Positions 19,938 through 30,615 of a stretch of DNA of 64,000 bases are shown piece after piece. A program made the position numbers and the translations under genes. A model generated the notes under the pieces. It searched no databases. It was not told the DNA's origin and was given only the letters and a program-made list of their open reading frames with translations. Each line of letters opens with the position of its first letter. Position 1 is the stretch's first letter. Source of the DNA: Ancylobacter sp. IITR112 (lineage in GTDB: Bacteria > Pseudomonadota > Alphaproteobacteria > Rhizobiales > Xanthobacteraceae); contig NZ_JBGCUS010000001.1 of NCBI RefSeq assembly GCF_041415945.1, positions 2,108,001 to 2,172,000 on the forward strand. The letters are read 5' to 3'.

Positions 19938-22900
19938 TCAACTTGTCCAGGTGAAGTTCACGGGCGGGCTCGTGCCATAAATCGTGGTGATGGTGACCTG
20001 CGAGGTGCCGGCAACGTGGCCCTCGGGGGTCAGCATGACGGTCAGCGCCCGCGTCGGATCCATGCTGTCGTGCGTCCACCACACGCCTTGCGATGAAGAC
20101 CGATAGATCACGCCGCCGAAGTCGATCGACACGATGTCGCCCAACCCCTCGCCGTAAATGAACACCCGATCCGACTGGCTTATGCTGAGAGAAGGCGGGT
20201 CGATGCCGTCGATCGTCGGCCCGAAAATGAAGCTGCTTCCCACATGCGGCCCACTCGCCGCATGCGGCAACTGGACCGACACCTCCGCCTTGCCGAGTCC
20301 CGGAGGGGTGGTGACGCTAAGCTCGGTGTCGCTGATCACGTTGAGACCGAGGCCCTTGTCGAGATTGAACAGCACGGCCGTCGCCCCGGTGAAGCCGCTC
20401 CCGCGGATCGTGACCGTGGTGCCCCCCGCCGCAGGGCCGCCGCCAGGCGAGACCGAGGTGACCACCGGCGCATAATAGAAGAGCGCGCCGCTCCAAGTGC
20501 CGGTGCTGCCGGCAGCGGTCTTCAGAATGACCGGCACCGTGCCCTTTCCTGCCGGCACCTGGGCCCACACGCTCTGCGAACCACCGCTCCAGAAAGCGGG
20601 CGAGGCGGCGGCGCCGAAGGTGACGCTGAGAGGGACGACGGGCGCGCCGTCTTCGCTCAGGCCCGCACCGACGAGCCGGACCACCGCGCCCTGCGTCCCG
20701 AAGCTCGGCGTGATCGACAGCACGGCGGGCACATAGGTGAAGATCATCTCGTTGCTTTGGCCGCCGGGGGTGTGAACCACCACCGGCACCCGGCCGAGAT
20801 TGACCGGCGCTGCCACGGTGACGGAGGTGGCGGTCGAGACGCCGATCTGCGTGGCAGACAGGGCTCCGAAACTCACCCGCATCTGCGACCCCGTCGCCGG
20901 CTGGGCGACGAAGCCCTCGCCGGTGAGGGTGACCTGCGTCAGAGGCTTCCCGGTATCGCGGGAGAGTGCGTGGACCACCGGCGCAAAGCTGTAGCGGCTG
21001 GCGTCGTTCGCCGGACTGACCGCTCCGCCTGCCCTGACCGACACGTTGACGGCGCCTGCGATGCCGGCGGGAGCGACGCAGACAATCTCGGTGCCCGAAC
21101 TGTTGACGGAGACATTCGCCGCCGCCACCGTGCCGAACAGCACCGACGGGGCCGCGCCGAACCCGACGCCGGTGATCGTCACCGAGGTGCCCGCCGGCCC
21201 TGCGGCCGGTTCCAGGCCGGCAATGCCGACGGTGCAATAGGTGTAGGGCCGTGGCCCGCTGGTGCCGCCCCCGGTGATGACCGCCACCTCGTAGGCCGCA
21301 CCGCCTATGCCGGTCGGCGCGGTGACGACCAGGCTTGTGTCGGTGATATCGGAGGCCGCGACCATCTGGTCGCCGAACCGCACGGTCGCGTCAGCGGTGA
21401 AATTGCGACCGTACAACGTGACGGACGAATCGCCGTCCGGCTGGCCGACCGACGGGTAGAGGCGGTCCAGTTGCGGGAGATAGCTGTAGAGCGGCAGCGA
21501 TCCCGCGCTGATGCTCGGGCCGCCCGGCCCGGTGACGCTGAGCGCCGCCACGCCCGTCCCGGGCGGCGAGGTGACGGCGATCGACGTCGATGTCGTCCGC
21601 GTGGGGGTGACACTGGTCGTGCCGAACAGCACTTTCGAGGCGGGATCGAAATTGACCCCGCTGATGCTCACCGCGGTGCCGCCCGTCGAGGGCCCGTAGG
21701 TCGGGCTGAATTGCGAGACGATGGCGGCATAGACATAACGGACCGCCGGGCTGCGCGTGCCGCTCAGCAGGCTCTCGACACTCACCTCGACCTGCCCGAC
21801 GCCGGCCGGCGCGACCGCGGTGATCGTCGTCGTGTTGACCACCGTCCAGCTAGACGCCTTCACATCGCCGAACCAGACGACGTAATTGGTCGATTCAAGG
21901 TCAAAATTGGTGCCGGTCAGCGTCACCGTGTTGCCGCCCGCCGCAGGTCCATAGCCGGGGTTCACCTCGATGAAGAGCGAGGTAATGGTGAAGACGCAGG
22001 CGGATGTCACCGCCGAGGTCTGGCCGGATGTGGTGACGGTGACATTGACGCTGGCGATGCCGTCACTCTGCGCGGGAGCGGTGGCGAAAATGGTCTCGCC
22101 GTCGACCACCTGGAAGCCGTTTGCCGGCAGTTGGCCGAACATCACGCTGGTGGCGCCCGCGAACCCCACGCCCTTGATGGTGACGCGACCGCCACCAGCG
22201 GACGATCCGACGGCAGGGTACAGGGCGGTGACCGAAGGGACATAGCTGAACTGACAGCCCCAATTGGGCTCGGTGACGCCCTTCGAGGTCGTCACCGTGA
22301 CCGTGACCGTACCATTGCCAGGGGGGCATTGAACGACCAGCGCGTTTTCGTTGGCACTGACAATGGTCGCCTTAACGCTGCCGAACGTGACGACGGAGCT
22401 GGTGCCCGGCTGCGTGAGGTTCATTCCGTTCAGCGTGATCTGCAGGGGCCCTTCCTCGCCGCCCGGCAGCGCCGGCGGCACCGGCGGCACCGGCGGCACC
22501 GGCGGACCCGAGTTCGGGGAGATGCCGTTCAGTCTCGGCACCTCTTCCAGCGGAGGATAGAGGCCGTTGAGGCAGATCATGTAATACATCGCCACGGACG
22601 GCATCAGGTTGTTGTGCATGCCGCTTTCCTTGTCGGGCACGCTCACGGTCCGGGCATCGAAGGAAACCTGGGTGGTAGCCGCGGTTGTGGGGGCCTGATA
22701 GAAAAGGCAGTCCGGCGACGCCGCATACATCACGCCGGGCTTCGGTGTGGTCAGCGTGGCTTCCTGCTTCAGCACATTGAAGGCATGTGTGTGGGCCGGC
22801 ATTTGCCCGGGGCCCAACTGTACGGTCGCATCGCCGAAGGTCTGGCCGATAGTGTGCCGGGGCGTGAGGCCAGGTCCGTTTCCGAGGCCGACGGTAATAC

Positions 22901-23696
22901 GGCCGCGCAGATCCGGCACACGGAATGTCGATGGCGCTTTTCCGCCGAACATGTTGCCGATCAGCGAATAAAGCACCTGCTGATCACTGATTTTCAGTTC
23001 AGCCCCGTCGCAGAGCACCCATCCGTTAGGAGTTTGGGTCGGCAGCCCGGCGAGAATTCGAATTTCGCCTGTAAAAGCTGCGACGGTGGAGCCTTTCGGC
23101 CGGGCCGTCCCCGGCCTCGGGGCCGCCCCATCGGGGGAAGGCGGATCGACCGGCGCCTCGCCGTCGGGTTGCCTCGGAGGAAACAAGCCGACGTGGGCTA
23201 TGTAATAGCCGATGACAAAGGACGGTTGCAGATTGTTGTGCGGCGCACTGCTGCCTGTGGGGACCACCGTTTCCGGGGCGAGCGCCGTCGTCACCGAATT
23301 GCTCTGCACCTCCGCATATAGCTTGGCCGACACACCGTCCTTGTCCGGCATTGACCTTGCCGGCAGCCTCCCCTTGCCCGATTGGCCGGTGCCGTCATTG
23401 GGCGAGAACCGGACCTTATGCGTATGCTGAGGAAGCTGGCCGGCGCTGAGGACCACCATTTCCGTACCGCCGGCATGGCCGAGCGCGATATCCTTGTCGG
23501 CGCCGGCACCGATCACGGCCCGGCCGCGCAGATCCGGAATATTGAAGGTCAGCTTTCCATCGCCGCCATAGGTGGTCCCAATGACCGCATAGAGTGCCGG
23601 GTATCGCTGAATGGAGAGTTGGCGGCCATCGCAGGGGAACCAGCCCGTGCCCGGCGGCATGGGGAACATGCTGACCGCGCCGATATAGGGCTCCAT
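19938..23696 (-). CDS. Two tail-collar domains fused to about ten IPT/TIG repeats
   Basis: 1252 residues from the chosen start MEPYIGAVSMFP, which aligns with the start of the neighbouring short collar protein; an AGGA lies 10 nt upstream. The frame opens 14 codons earlier. Collar domain 1 covers about 1-172 (YGGDGKLTFNIPDLRGRAVI, LPQHTHKV). Collar domain 2 covers about 206-380 (GWVLCDGAELKISDQQVLYS, STFRVPDLRGRITVGLG, MPAHTHAF). A proline-rich linker GPPVPPVPPVPP (about 397-408) leads into about ten Ig-like IPT/TIG repeats, for example ALYPAVGSSAGGGRVTIKGVGF-type starts. I see no signal peptide or sortase/autotransporter anchor, so the export route is unknown. A fibrous binding or adhesion protein is my inference. 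Confidence 0.75.
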   Translation of the reverse strand: MEPYIGAVSMFPMPPGTGWFPCDGRQLSIQRYPALYAVIGTTYGGDGKLTFNIPDLRGRAVIGAGADKDIALGHAGGTEMVVLSAGQLPQHTHKVRFSPNDGTGQSGKGRLPARSMPDKDGVSAKLYAEVQSNSVTTALAPETVVPTGSSAPHNNLQPSFVIGYYIAHVGLFPPRQPDGEAPVDPPSPDGAAPRPGTARPKGSTVAAFTGEIRILAGLPTQTPNGWVLCDGAELKISDQQVLYSLIGNMFGGKAPSTFRVPDLRGRITVGLGNGPGLTPRHTIGQTFGDATVQLGPGQMPAHTHAFNVLKQEATLTTPKPGVMYAASPDCLFYQAPTTAATTQVSFDARTVSVPDKESGMHNNLMPSVAMYYMICLNGLYPPLEEVPRLNGISPNSGPPVPPVPPVPPALPGGEEGPLQITLNGMNLTQPGTSSVVTFGSVKATIVSANENALVVQCPPGNGTVTVTVTTSKGVTEPNWGCQFSYVPSVTALYPAVGSSAGGGRVTIKGVGFAGATSVMFGQLPANGFQVVDGETIFATAPAQSDGIASVNVTVTTSGQTSAVTSACVFTITSLFIEVNPGYGPAAGGNTVTLTGTNFDLESTNYVVWFGDVKASSWTVVNTTTITAVAPAGVGQVEVSVESLLSGTRSPAVRYVYAAIVSQFSPTYGPSTGGTAVSISGVNFDPASKVLFGTTSVTPTRTTSTSIAVTSPPGTGVAALSVTGPGGPSISAGSLPLYSYLPQLDRLYPSVGQPDGDSSVTLYGRNFTADATVRFGDQMVAASDITDTSLVVTAPTGIGGAAYEVAVITGGGTSGPRPYTYCTVGIAGLEPAAGPAGTSVTITGVGFGAAPSVLFGTVAAANVSVNSSGTEIVCVAPAGIAGAVNVSVRAGGAVSPANDASRYSFAPVVHALSRDTGKPLTQVTLTGEGFVAQPATGSQMRVSFGALSATQIGVSTATSVTVAAPVNLGRVPVVVHTPGGQSNEMIFTYVPAVLSITPSFGTQGAVVRLVGAGLSEDGAPVVPLSVTFGAAASPAFWSGGSQSVWAQVPAGKGTVPVILKTAAGSTGTWSGALFYYAPVVTSVSPGGGPAAGGTTVTIRGSGFTGATAVLFNLDKGLGLNVISDTELSVTTPPGLGKAEVSVQLPHAASGPHVGSSFIFGPTIDGIDPPSLSISQSDRVFIYGEGLGDIVSIDFGGVIYRSSSQGVWWTHDSMDPTRALTVMLTPEGHVAGTSQVTITTIYGTSPPVNFTWTS

Positions 23697-23785
23697 GGCG
23701 ATGGCGTCCTGCACTCGGAGTGCGCTGGGGAAAGGCAAAACAGGCAGTTGCAGAGCCTGCCTATGCCAGCCCCAATCAACTTCCT

Positions 23786-23813
23786 ATGATACCTCCGAGC
23801 AGGTTGTCGTCAA
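23786..23813 (-). promoter_or_regulatory. Candidate promoter of the collar/TIG genes
   Basis: Minus-strand TTGACG (23813-23808), 16-bp spacer, TATCAT (23791-23786). It lies about 90 bp before the collar/TIG start and downstream of the small peptide gene, so the large genes can be transcribed independently. Confidence 0.5.
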
Positions 23814-23870
23814 CGGAGGAAACACGTCAGGATTGCCGCAACAAGCCTCATTCTTTGTGTCGGGTTTTCT

Positions 23871-23910
23871 TCACGCGAACCGGTATCCACGTCGCTCGAA
23901 AACGCTCTGG
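23871..23910. repeat. Short intergenic repeat of a family common in Hyphomicrobiales
   Basis: TCACGCGAACCGGTATCCAC followed by GTCGCTCGAAAACGCTCTGG. I recognise the pattern (GAACCGGTxTCCAC...TCGCTCGAAAACGCTCT) as a sequence recurring between genes in rhizobial-type genomes. It sits next to the stop of the 50-residue ORF. Function unknown. Confidence 0.55.
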
Positions 23911-23912
23911 CT

Positions 23913-24065
23913 TTAGCTGCCAGAATTCTCAGCGTCGGCGTCGACCGCGCTGGGGCCTTCCCGCGTGACGGGGGGCATCGCCACAACAGTCAATACCGGC
24001 CGCACCCAGGGCCTCTTCGCGGCCACGCTCTCGGATGGCCGGGCATTGATCTCATTTTTGTCCAT
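23913..24065 (-). CDS. Small 50-residue peptide resembling lasso/RiPP precursors
   Basis: ATG 24065 to TAA 23913 encodes 50 residues. The N-terminal half is polar (MDKNEINARPSESVAA). The centre is KRPWVRPVLTVVAM, matching the K-x-W/Y-x-x-P-x-L pattern of PqqD-recognised leader peptides and of 'lasso RiPP family leader' proteins. The tail is acidic and Gly/Ser-ended (AVDADAENSGS). A run of nine G lies one base before the ATG and probably serves as its ribosome binding site. It sits 217 bp upstream of the collar/TIG start on the same strand. No cyclase, protease or PqqD gene is in the window, so a RiPP role is only a hypothesis, and this ORF could be non-coding. Confidence 0.45.
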   Translation of the reverse strand: MDKNEINARPSESVAAKRPWVRPVLTVVAMPPVTREGPSAVDADAENSGS

Positions 24066-24168
24066 ACCCCCCCCCGGAGGATCTGCCAGACACTGATGGC
24101 GCAGGATTCAGCAGTTTAATGATACCGTCACGCCATCGCGATTTCAACCACAGGTCTAGGAGCGGGGA

Positions 24169-25674
24169 TCAGGCGGCGGAGAGCCCACGGAGATAGGCCA
24201 CCACCTTCTCCCATTCCCCCTCGGCCACGGCCAGCGCGAGATAGCCGTCCGGGCGCACCAGTTCGATGCCGCCCGCCACCGGGTTCGGGCGTAGCGCGGG
24301 GTCGATCAGCGAGGAGAGCAGGCCGTGGTCGAGTTCCGGCGGCGGCGCGCCGACGCCCTCTCCGACGCGCAACGTGAAGCGTGGGGTGTCGCCGGCGCCA
24401 TAGGGCGTCTCCCCCTCGCGCGGCGCCACGCGGGTGCCGGCGCGGCCACCCGCCTCCCAGGAAGGCCCGTTCAGCGGGCTTTCGGGGTAGTGCGTCGTGG
24501 TTTCCGTCAGCTCGCCCGCCAGCGCGTGCCGCACCGGCGCAAGGCCGAGCAGGAACGGCATGACGACGTTGCGCAATTGTCGCGCCAGCGGATTCGTCAG
24601 CGTTCCGAGCCGGATCATCCGGCCGGACATGGCGATCACCTGCGCGCCCACCGCCCGCCTTTCGGGATCATAGCTGTCGAGCAGCGGCGACGCGGTGGCG
24701 AGGCCGCGCAGCACAAGGGCCAGCTTCCAGGCGAGATTGACCGCGTCCTGCATACCGGTGTTCATGCCCTGCCCGCCGGCCGGGCTGTGCACATGGGCAG
24801 CGTCGCCGGCCAGGAAGACGCGGCCGACCCGGTAGCTCTCGACCTGCCGCTCATTGATGCGGAAGGAGGTGGTCCACAGCGGCTCGGTGAGGGTGATGCC
24901 GCCCGGCCCGCGCCGGTCCAGCAGCGCCTGGAAGCCCGCCATGTCGGGCGGCGGCGGCGGCGCGGCGGCCGTGGACGCCCCGAGGCCGACAATCACGCGG
25001 TAGCGGCCCGGCGCCAGCGGGAACAGCACCAGCGGGCCTTCCGCATTCAGGCACATGACGAATTCATCGACCGGGAACGCCATTCCGGTGAGGTGGAAAT
25101 CGCCCTGCGCCCAGTCGCTGCCGAGCGTCTCGCCCGAAAAAGACAGCCCGAGCCGGTGGCGCACCGGGCTGTGGGCGCCGTCGCAGGCGATGAGGGCGGA
25201 AAAGCGCCCATGCTCCTCCCGCCCGTCGCCATAGCGCAGCGTGGCGCTCACGCCGGAATCGTCCTGGGTGAAGTCCGCCACCCCTACGCCGAGTTCGCAG
25301 GTGACGCCGCGCCGCTGCAGATGCGCCAGCAGAACCCGCTCGGTCTCGCTCTGCGGCAACATCAGCACGAAGGGATAGGGCGTCTCGACCTCGGTGAGCG
25401 GCACGCGGGCGAGCGGCTGGCGGTCGGCGAGCATATGCGCCGCCGTCACCCGGTTGCCGAGGCCGACAAGTTCGGCGGAGAGGCCGTTGCCGGCGTGCTC
25501 CAGCAGTTCGAGCGAGCGCGGCCAGATCGCCACCGCGCGCGAGGTGGTGGCACGCGCGGTCATGGGATCGACCAGCCGCACCGGCACGCCATAGCGGGCG
25601 AGTTCCAGCGCCGCGACCAGCCCGACCGGGCCGCCGCCGGCAATGAGGACGGGATCGGGAAGGCGGTCGGTCAT
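24169..25674 (-). CDS. FAD-dependent aromatic-ring hydroxylase-type monooxygenase
   Basis: 501 residues of the PheA/TfdB class A flavoprotein family, which uses FAD, NAD(P)H and O2 to hydroxylate phenolic or other aromatic substrates. The Rossmann motif is LIAGGGPVGLVAAL near residue 10. The mid-protein motif is ALIACDGAHSPVRHRLG. The second FAD motif is VFLAGDAAHVHSPAGGQGMN, followed by QDAVNLAWKLA. The start at MTDRLPDPV (25674) is set by a GGGGGGA site 7 nt upstream; Met codons at 25680 and 25710 are alternatives. It is a single gene with no ring-cleavage partner nearby, so the substrate is unknown. Confidence 0.85.
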   Translation of the reverse strand: MTDRLPDPVLIAGGGPVGLVAALELARYGVPVRLVDPMTARATTSRAVAIWPRSLELLEHAGNGLSAELVGLGNRVTAAHMLADRQPLARVPLTEVETPYPFVLMLPQSETERVLLAHLQRRGVTCELGVGVADFTQDDSGVSATLRYGDGREEHGRFSALIACDGAHSPVRHRLGLSFSGETLGSDWAQGDFHLTGMAFPVDEFVMCLNAEGPLVLFPLAPGRYRVIVGLGASTAAAPPPPPDMAGFQALLDRRGPGGITLTEPLWTTSFRINERQVESYRVGRVFLAGDAAHVHSPAGGQGMNTGMQDAVNLAWKLALVLRGLATASPLLDSYDPERRAVGAQVIAMSGRMIRLGTLTNPLARQLRNVVMPFLLGLAPVRHALAGELTETTTHYPESPLNGPSWEAGGRAGTRVAPREGETPYGAGDTPRFTLRVGEGVGAPPPELDHGLLSSLIDPALRPNPVAGGIELVRPDGYLALAVAEGEWEKVVAYLRGLSAA

Positions 25675-25708
25675 GCACATTCCCCCCGGGCTGCGCGGCG
25701 CGCGCGCC

Positions 25709-25746
25709 AAAAGTAAAGGCCCGCCGCGCGGGGCGCAACGGGCCTT
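25709..25746 (-). terminator. Rho-independent terminator of katG
   Basis: On the minus strand AAGGCCCG (25746-25739), a 15-nt loop, CGGGCCTT (25723-25716), then TACTTTTGG. It lies 52 bp after the katG stop. Confidence 0.6.
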
Positions 25747-25798
25747 GCCGGGGCCCTCCCCGCCTGCAGCGGGAAGGGTGATAGGGGTAGGTGTCAGA

Positions 25799-28069
<2,271 letters not shown>

Positions 28070-28121
28070 TTATCGTAGGCCGGGGATAATGAAAATTTGC
28101 ATTTTCTAATTGCAACGATAA
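28070..28121. promoter_or_regulatory. Candidate OxyR operator in the katG-oxyR intergenic region
   Basis: AT-rich island in a GC-rich gap. It holds TTATCG (28070-28075) matched by CGATAA (28116-28121), and inside it GAAAAT (28091-28096), TTGC, ATTTTC (28101-28106). Nested dyads of this length fit a tetrameric OxyR site. It ends 9 bp before the oxyR start. Confidence 0.5.
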
Positions 28122-28130
28122 ACTCGACTT

Positions 28131-29069
28131 ATGACAGACATTTCCATGCGGCATCTGCGCTATTTCGAGGCGCTGGCCCAGCACGGGCATTTCGGCCGGG
28201 CGGCGGAGGCGTGCGCCATCTCCCAGCCGGCGCTGTCGCTGCAGGTGAAGGAGTTGGAGGAAATCCTCGGCGCGCCGCTGGTCGAGCGTGGCGCGCGGCA
28301 GATCCGCCTCACCCGTCTCGGCGAGGATTTCGCCGCCCGGGCGCGCGGCATCTTGCGGGCGGTGGACGAACTGAGCGACCTTGCCCGCGCCTCGCACAGC
28401 CCGCTGGCCGGCCGGCTGCGCATCGGTGTCATCCCCACCGTCGCGCCCTATCTTCTGCCCGCCGTGATGCAGCGTCTGGGCGAACGCTTCCCGGAGCTCG
28501 ACCTGCGGCCGCGCGAAGCGGTGACGCAGCGGCTGGTGGACGAGTTGGTGGAGGGTCGGCTCGACACTGCCATCGTCGCCCTGCCGGTTTCCGAACCCTC
28601 GCTGGCCGAGCATGCGCTGTTCGAGGAGGAATTCGTCCTCGTGCGTCCGCGCAGCGAGGCGGGCCTGCCGGTGCCCAATTCAGAGACGCTGCGCACCATG
28701 CGGCTGCTGCTGCTGCAGGAAGGCCACTGTTTCCGCGAGCAGGCGCTGTCCTTCTGCAACCTGTCCTCGCAAGTGCCGCGCGACCTGATGGAGGGCAGTT
28801 CGCTGACCACGCTGGTGCAGATGGTCGGTGCCGGCATTGGCGTCACGCTCATCCCGCAAATGGCGGTGGCTATTGAGGCCCGCTCCGCCGCCGTCTCGGT
28901 GGCGCGGCTGGCGGCGCCACGCCCCACCCGCACCATCGGCATGGTCTGGCGCAAGTCGAACCCGCTCGCCGCCTCCTTCGAGCAGATGGCGTTCATCGTG
29001 GGCGCGGAGGGGCTTGCGGGTGCCGTGGCCGGCGCCAGCGCTGTTCCGCCCGATTTGCACCTCAGCTAG
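28131..29069 (+). CDS. oxyR: Hydrogen-peroxide-sensing LysR regulator OxyR
   Basis: 312 residues: N-terminal LysR winged helix (MRHLRYFEALAQHGHFGRAA) and a substrate-binding-type domain. The sensing cysteines are Cys200 and Cys209 in EGHCFREQALSFCN, matching E. coli Cys199/Cys208, which form a disulfide on H2O2 exposure. This pair plus the divergent katG separates it from generic LysR proteins. It probably regulates katG and itself. Confidence 0.93.
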   Translation: MTDISMRHLRYFEALAQHGHFGRAAEACAISQPALSLQVKELEEILGAPLVERGARQIRLTRLGEDFAARARGILRAVDELSDLARASHSPLAGRLRIGVIPTVAPYLLPAVMQRLGERFPELDLRPREAVTQRLVDELVEGRLDTAIVALPVSEPSLAEHALFEEEFVLVRPRSEAGLPVPNSETLRTMRLLLLQEGHCFREQALSFCNLSSQVPRDLMEGSSLTTLVQMVGAGIGVTLIPQMAVAIEARSAAVSVARLAAPRPTRTIGMVWRKSNPLAASFEQMAFIVGAEGLAGAVAGASAVPPDLHLS

Positions 29070-29116
29070 AAGAGGCAGGCAGCGCGGCCCGCGCCGCCAC
29101 CTGCCGGAGAGCTTCC

Positions 29117-30607
29117 ATGTCCGCCTACGCCTCCCTCGCCGCCCATTTCGGCCGCATCAGCGCGATGTCCAACGCCGTCGGCATCCTGCAATGGGACAGT
29201 GACACGATGATGCCGAAGGGCGCCGCCGCCAGCCGGGCGGAAAGCCTCGCTTTGCTGCGCGTGCTGCAGCATGAGATGGCGGTGGACCAGCGCCTCGGCG
29301 ACTGGCTCGACGCGGCGGGCGAGGATGCGGCGCTCGGCGAATGGGAGCGGGCCAATCTGCGCGAGATGCGCCGCGTCTTCACCGCGCAGACCGCCCTCCC
29401 CGCCGATCTCGTGGAAGCCTCCAGCAAGGCGATTTCCGCCTGCGAGATGGCGTGGCGGCAGGCGCGGGCGGACTCGGACTTCCCCGCTTTGTTGCCCTAT
29501 CTCGCCGAAGTGCTGCGGCTGCAGCGCGAGGCCGGCGCCGCCAAGGGCGAAAAGCTCGGCCTCTCGCCCTATGACGCGCTGCTGAACGATTATGAGCCCG
29601 GCGGGCGTTCCGCGCGCATCGACGCGCTGTTCGACGATCTCGCCGCCTTCCTGCCCGGCTTCACCGAGGAAGCGCTGGCGGCGCAGGCCCGCCGTCCCGC
29701 GCCCGGCCCGCTCGACGGCCCCTTCGCGGTGGAGGCGCAGCGCGGGCTCGGCCAGCGGATGATGACGGCGCTGGGCTATGATTTCGACCGTGGCCGGCTC
29801 GACGTGTCGACCCATCCCTTCTGCGGCGGCGCCGACCATGATGTCCGCATCACCACCCGCTATGACGAGGCCGATTTCGCCAAGGCGCTGATGGGCGTGA
29901 TCCACGAGACCGGCCACGCGCTCTATGAGCAGGGGCGGCCGGCAGCTTACATGAACCAGCCGGTCGGGCAGGCGCGCGGCATGGTGCTGCATGAGAGCCA
30001 GTCGCTGCTGATGGAGATGCAGGCCTGCCGGTCGCGCGAATTTCTCGGCTTCGCCGCCCCGCTGATGCGCGCGGCCTTTGGCGGAACGGGGCCGGAATGG
30101 GAGGCGGAGGCGCTGTGGCGCCGCTACACCCGCATCGAGCGCGGCTTCATCCGCGTCGATGCCGACGAGGTCACCTACCCCGCCCATGTCATCCTGCGCA
30201 CCCGGCTGGAAAAGGCGATGATCGCCGACGATCTCCCGCTCGCGGAGCTGCCGGCGGCATGGAATGCCGGGATGAAGCAACTGCTCGGCGTCACCCCGCC
30301 CAATGACCGGCTCGGCTGCCTGCAGGATATTCACTGGCCGAGCGGCGGCTGGGGCTATTTCCCCACCTACACGCTCGGCGCCATCGCCGCCGCCCAGTTG
30401 TTCGACGCCGCCTGCCGGGCGGATGCGGACACGCTGCCGGCCATTTCGCGCGGCGATTTCGCCCCGCTGGTCGGCTGGCTGCGCACCCATGTGCATGGGC
30501 TCGGCTCGTTGCTCGACACGGATGAACTCCTCACCCGCGCCACCGGCCGCCCGCTCGATGCCGGGGTGTTCAAGGCCCATCTCGCCCGGCGCTATCTCGC
30601 GGCCTGA
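29117..30607 (+). CDS. Metallocarboxypeptidase, M32 family
   Basis: 496 residues, typical for the M32 (Taq carboxypeptidase) family, which removes C-terminal residues from peptides in the cytoplasm. The zinc site is HETGHALYEQG, followed by the family motifs GMVLHESQSLLMEMQ and RIERGFIRVDADEVTYPAH. The C-terminal GCLQDIHWPSGGWGYFPTY segment is also family-specific. It starts 47 bp after oxyR on the same strand. There is no sign of shared function with oxyR. Confidence 0.95.
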   Translation: MSAYASLAAHFGRISAMSNAVGILQWDSDTMMPKGAAASRAESLALLRVLQHEMAVDQRLGDWLDAAGEDAALGEWERANLREMRRVFTAQTALPADLVEASSKAISACEMAWRQARADSDFPALLPYLAEVLRLQREAGAAKGEKLGLSPYDALLNDYEPGGRSARIDALFDDLAAFLPGFTEEALAAQARRPAPGPLDGPFAVEAQRGLGQRMMTALGYDFDRGRLDVSTHPFCGGADHDVRITTRYDEADFAKALMGVIHETGHALYEQGRPAAYMNQPVGQARGMVLHESQSLLMEMQACRSREFLGFAAPLMRAAFGGTGPEWEAEALWRRYTRIERGFIRVDADEVTYPAHVILRTRLEKAMIADDLPLAELPAAWNAGMKQLLGVTPPNDRLGCLQDIHWPSGGWGYFPTYTLGAIAAAQLFDAACRADADTLPAISRGDFAPLVGWLRTHVHGLGSLLDTDELLTRATGRPLDAGVFKAHLARRYLAA

Positions 30608-30615
30608 GCCGTCAC

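Noticed and set aside
20244..23321. 1025-codon plus-strand open frame over the collar/TIG gene
   Set aside because: The minus frame has tail-collar and IPT domains. The plus frame has no recognisable domain.
19232..23696. Remnant prophage
   Set aside because: Only tail-collar domains are present. There is no integrase, structural tail set, lysis gene or att-like repeat at the nearby tRNAs.
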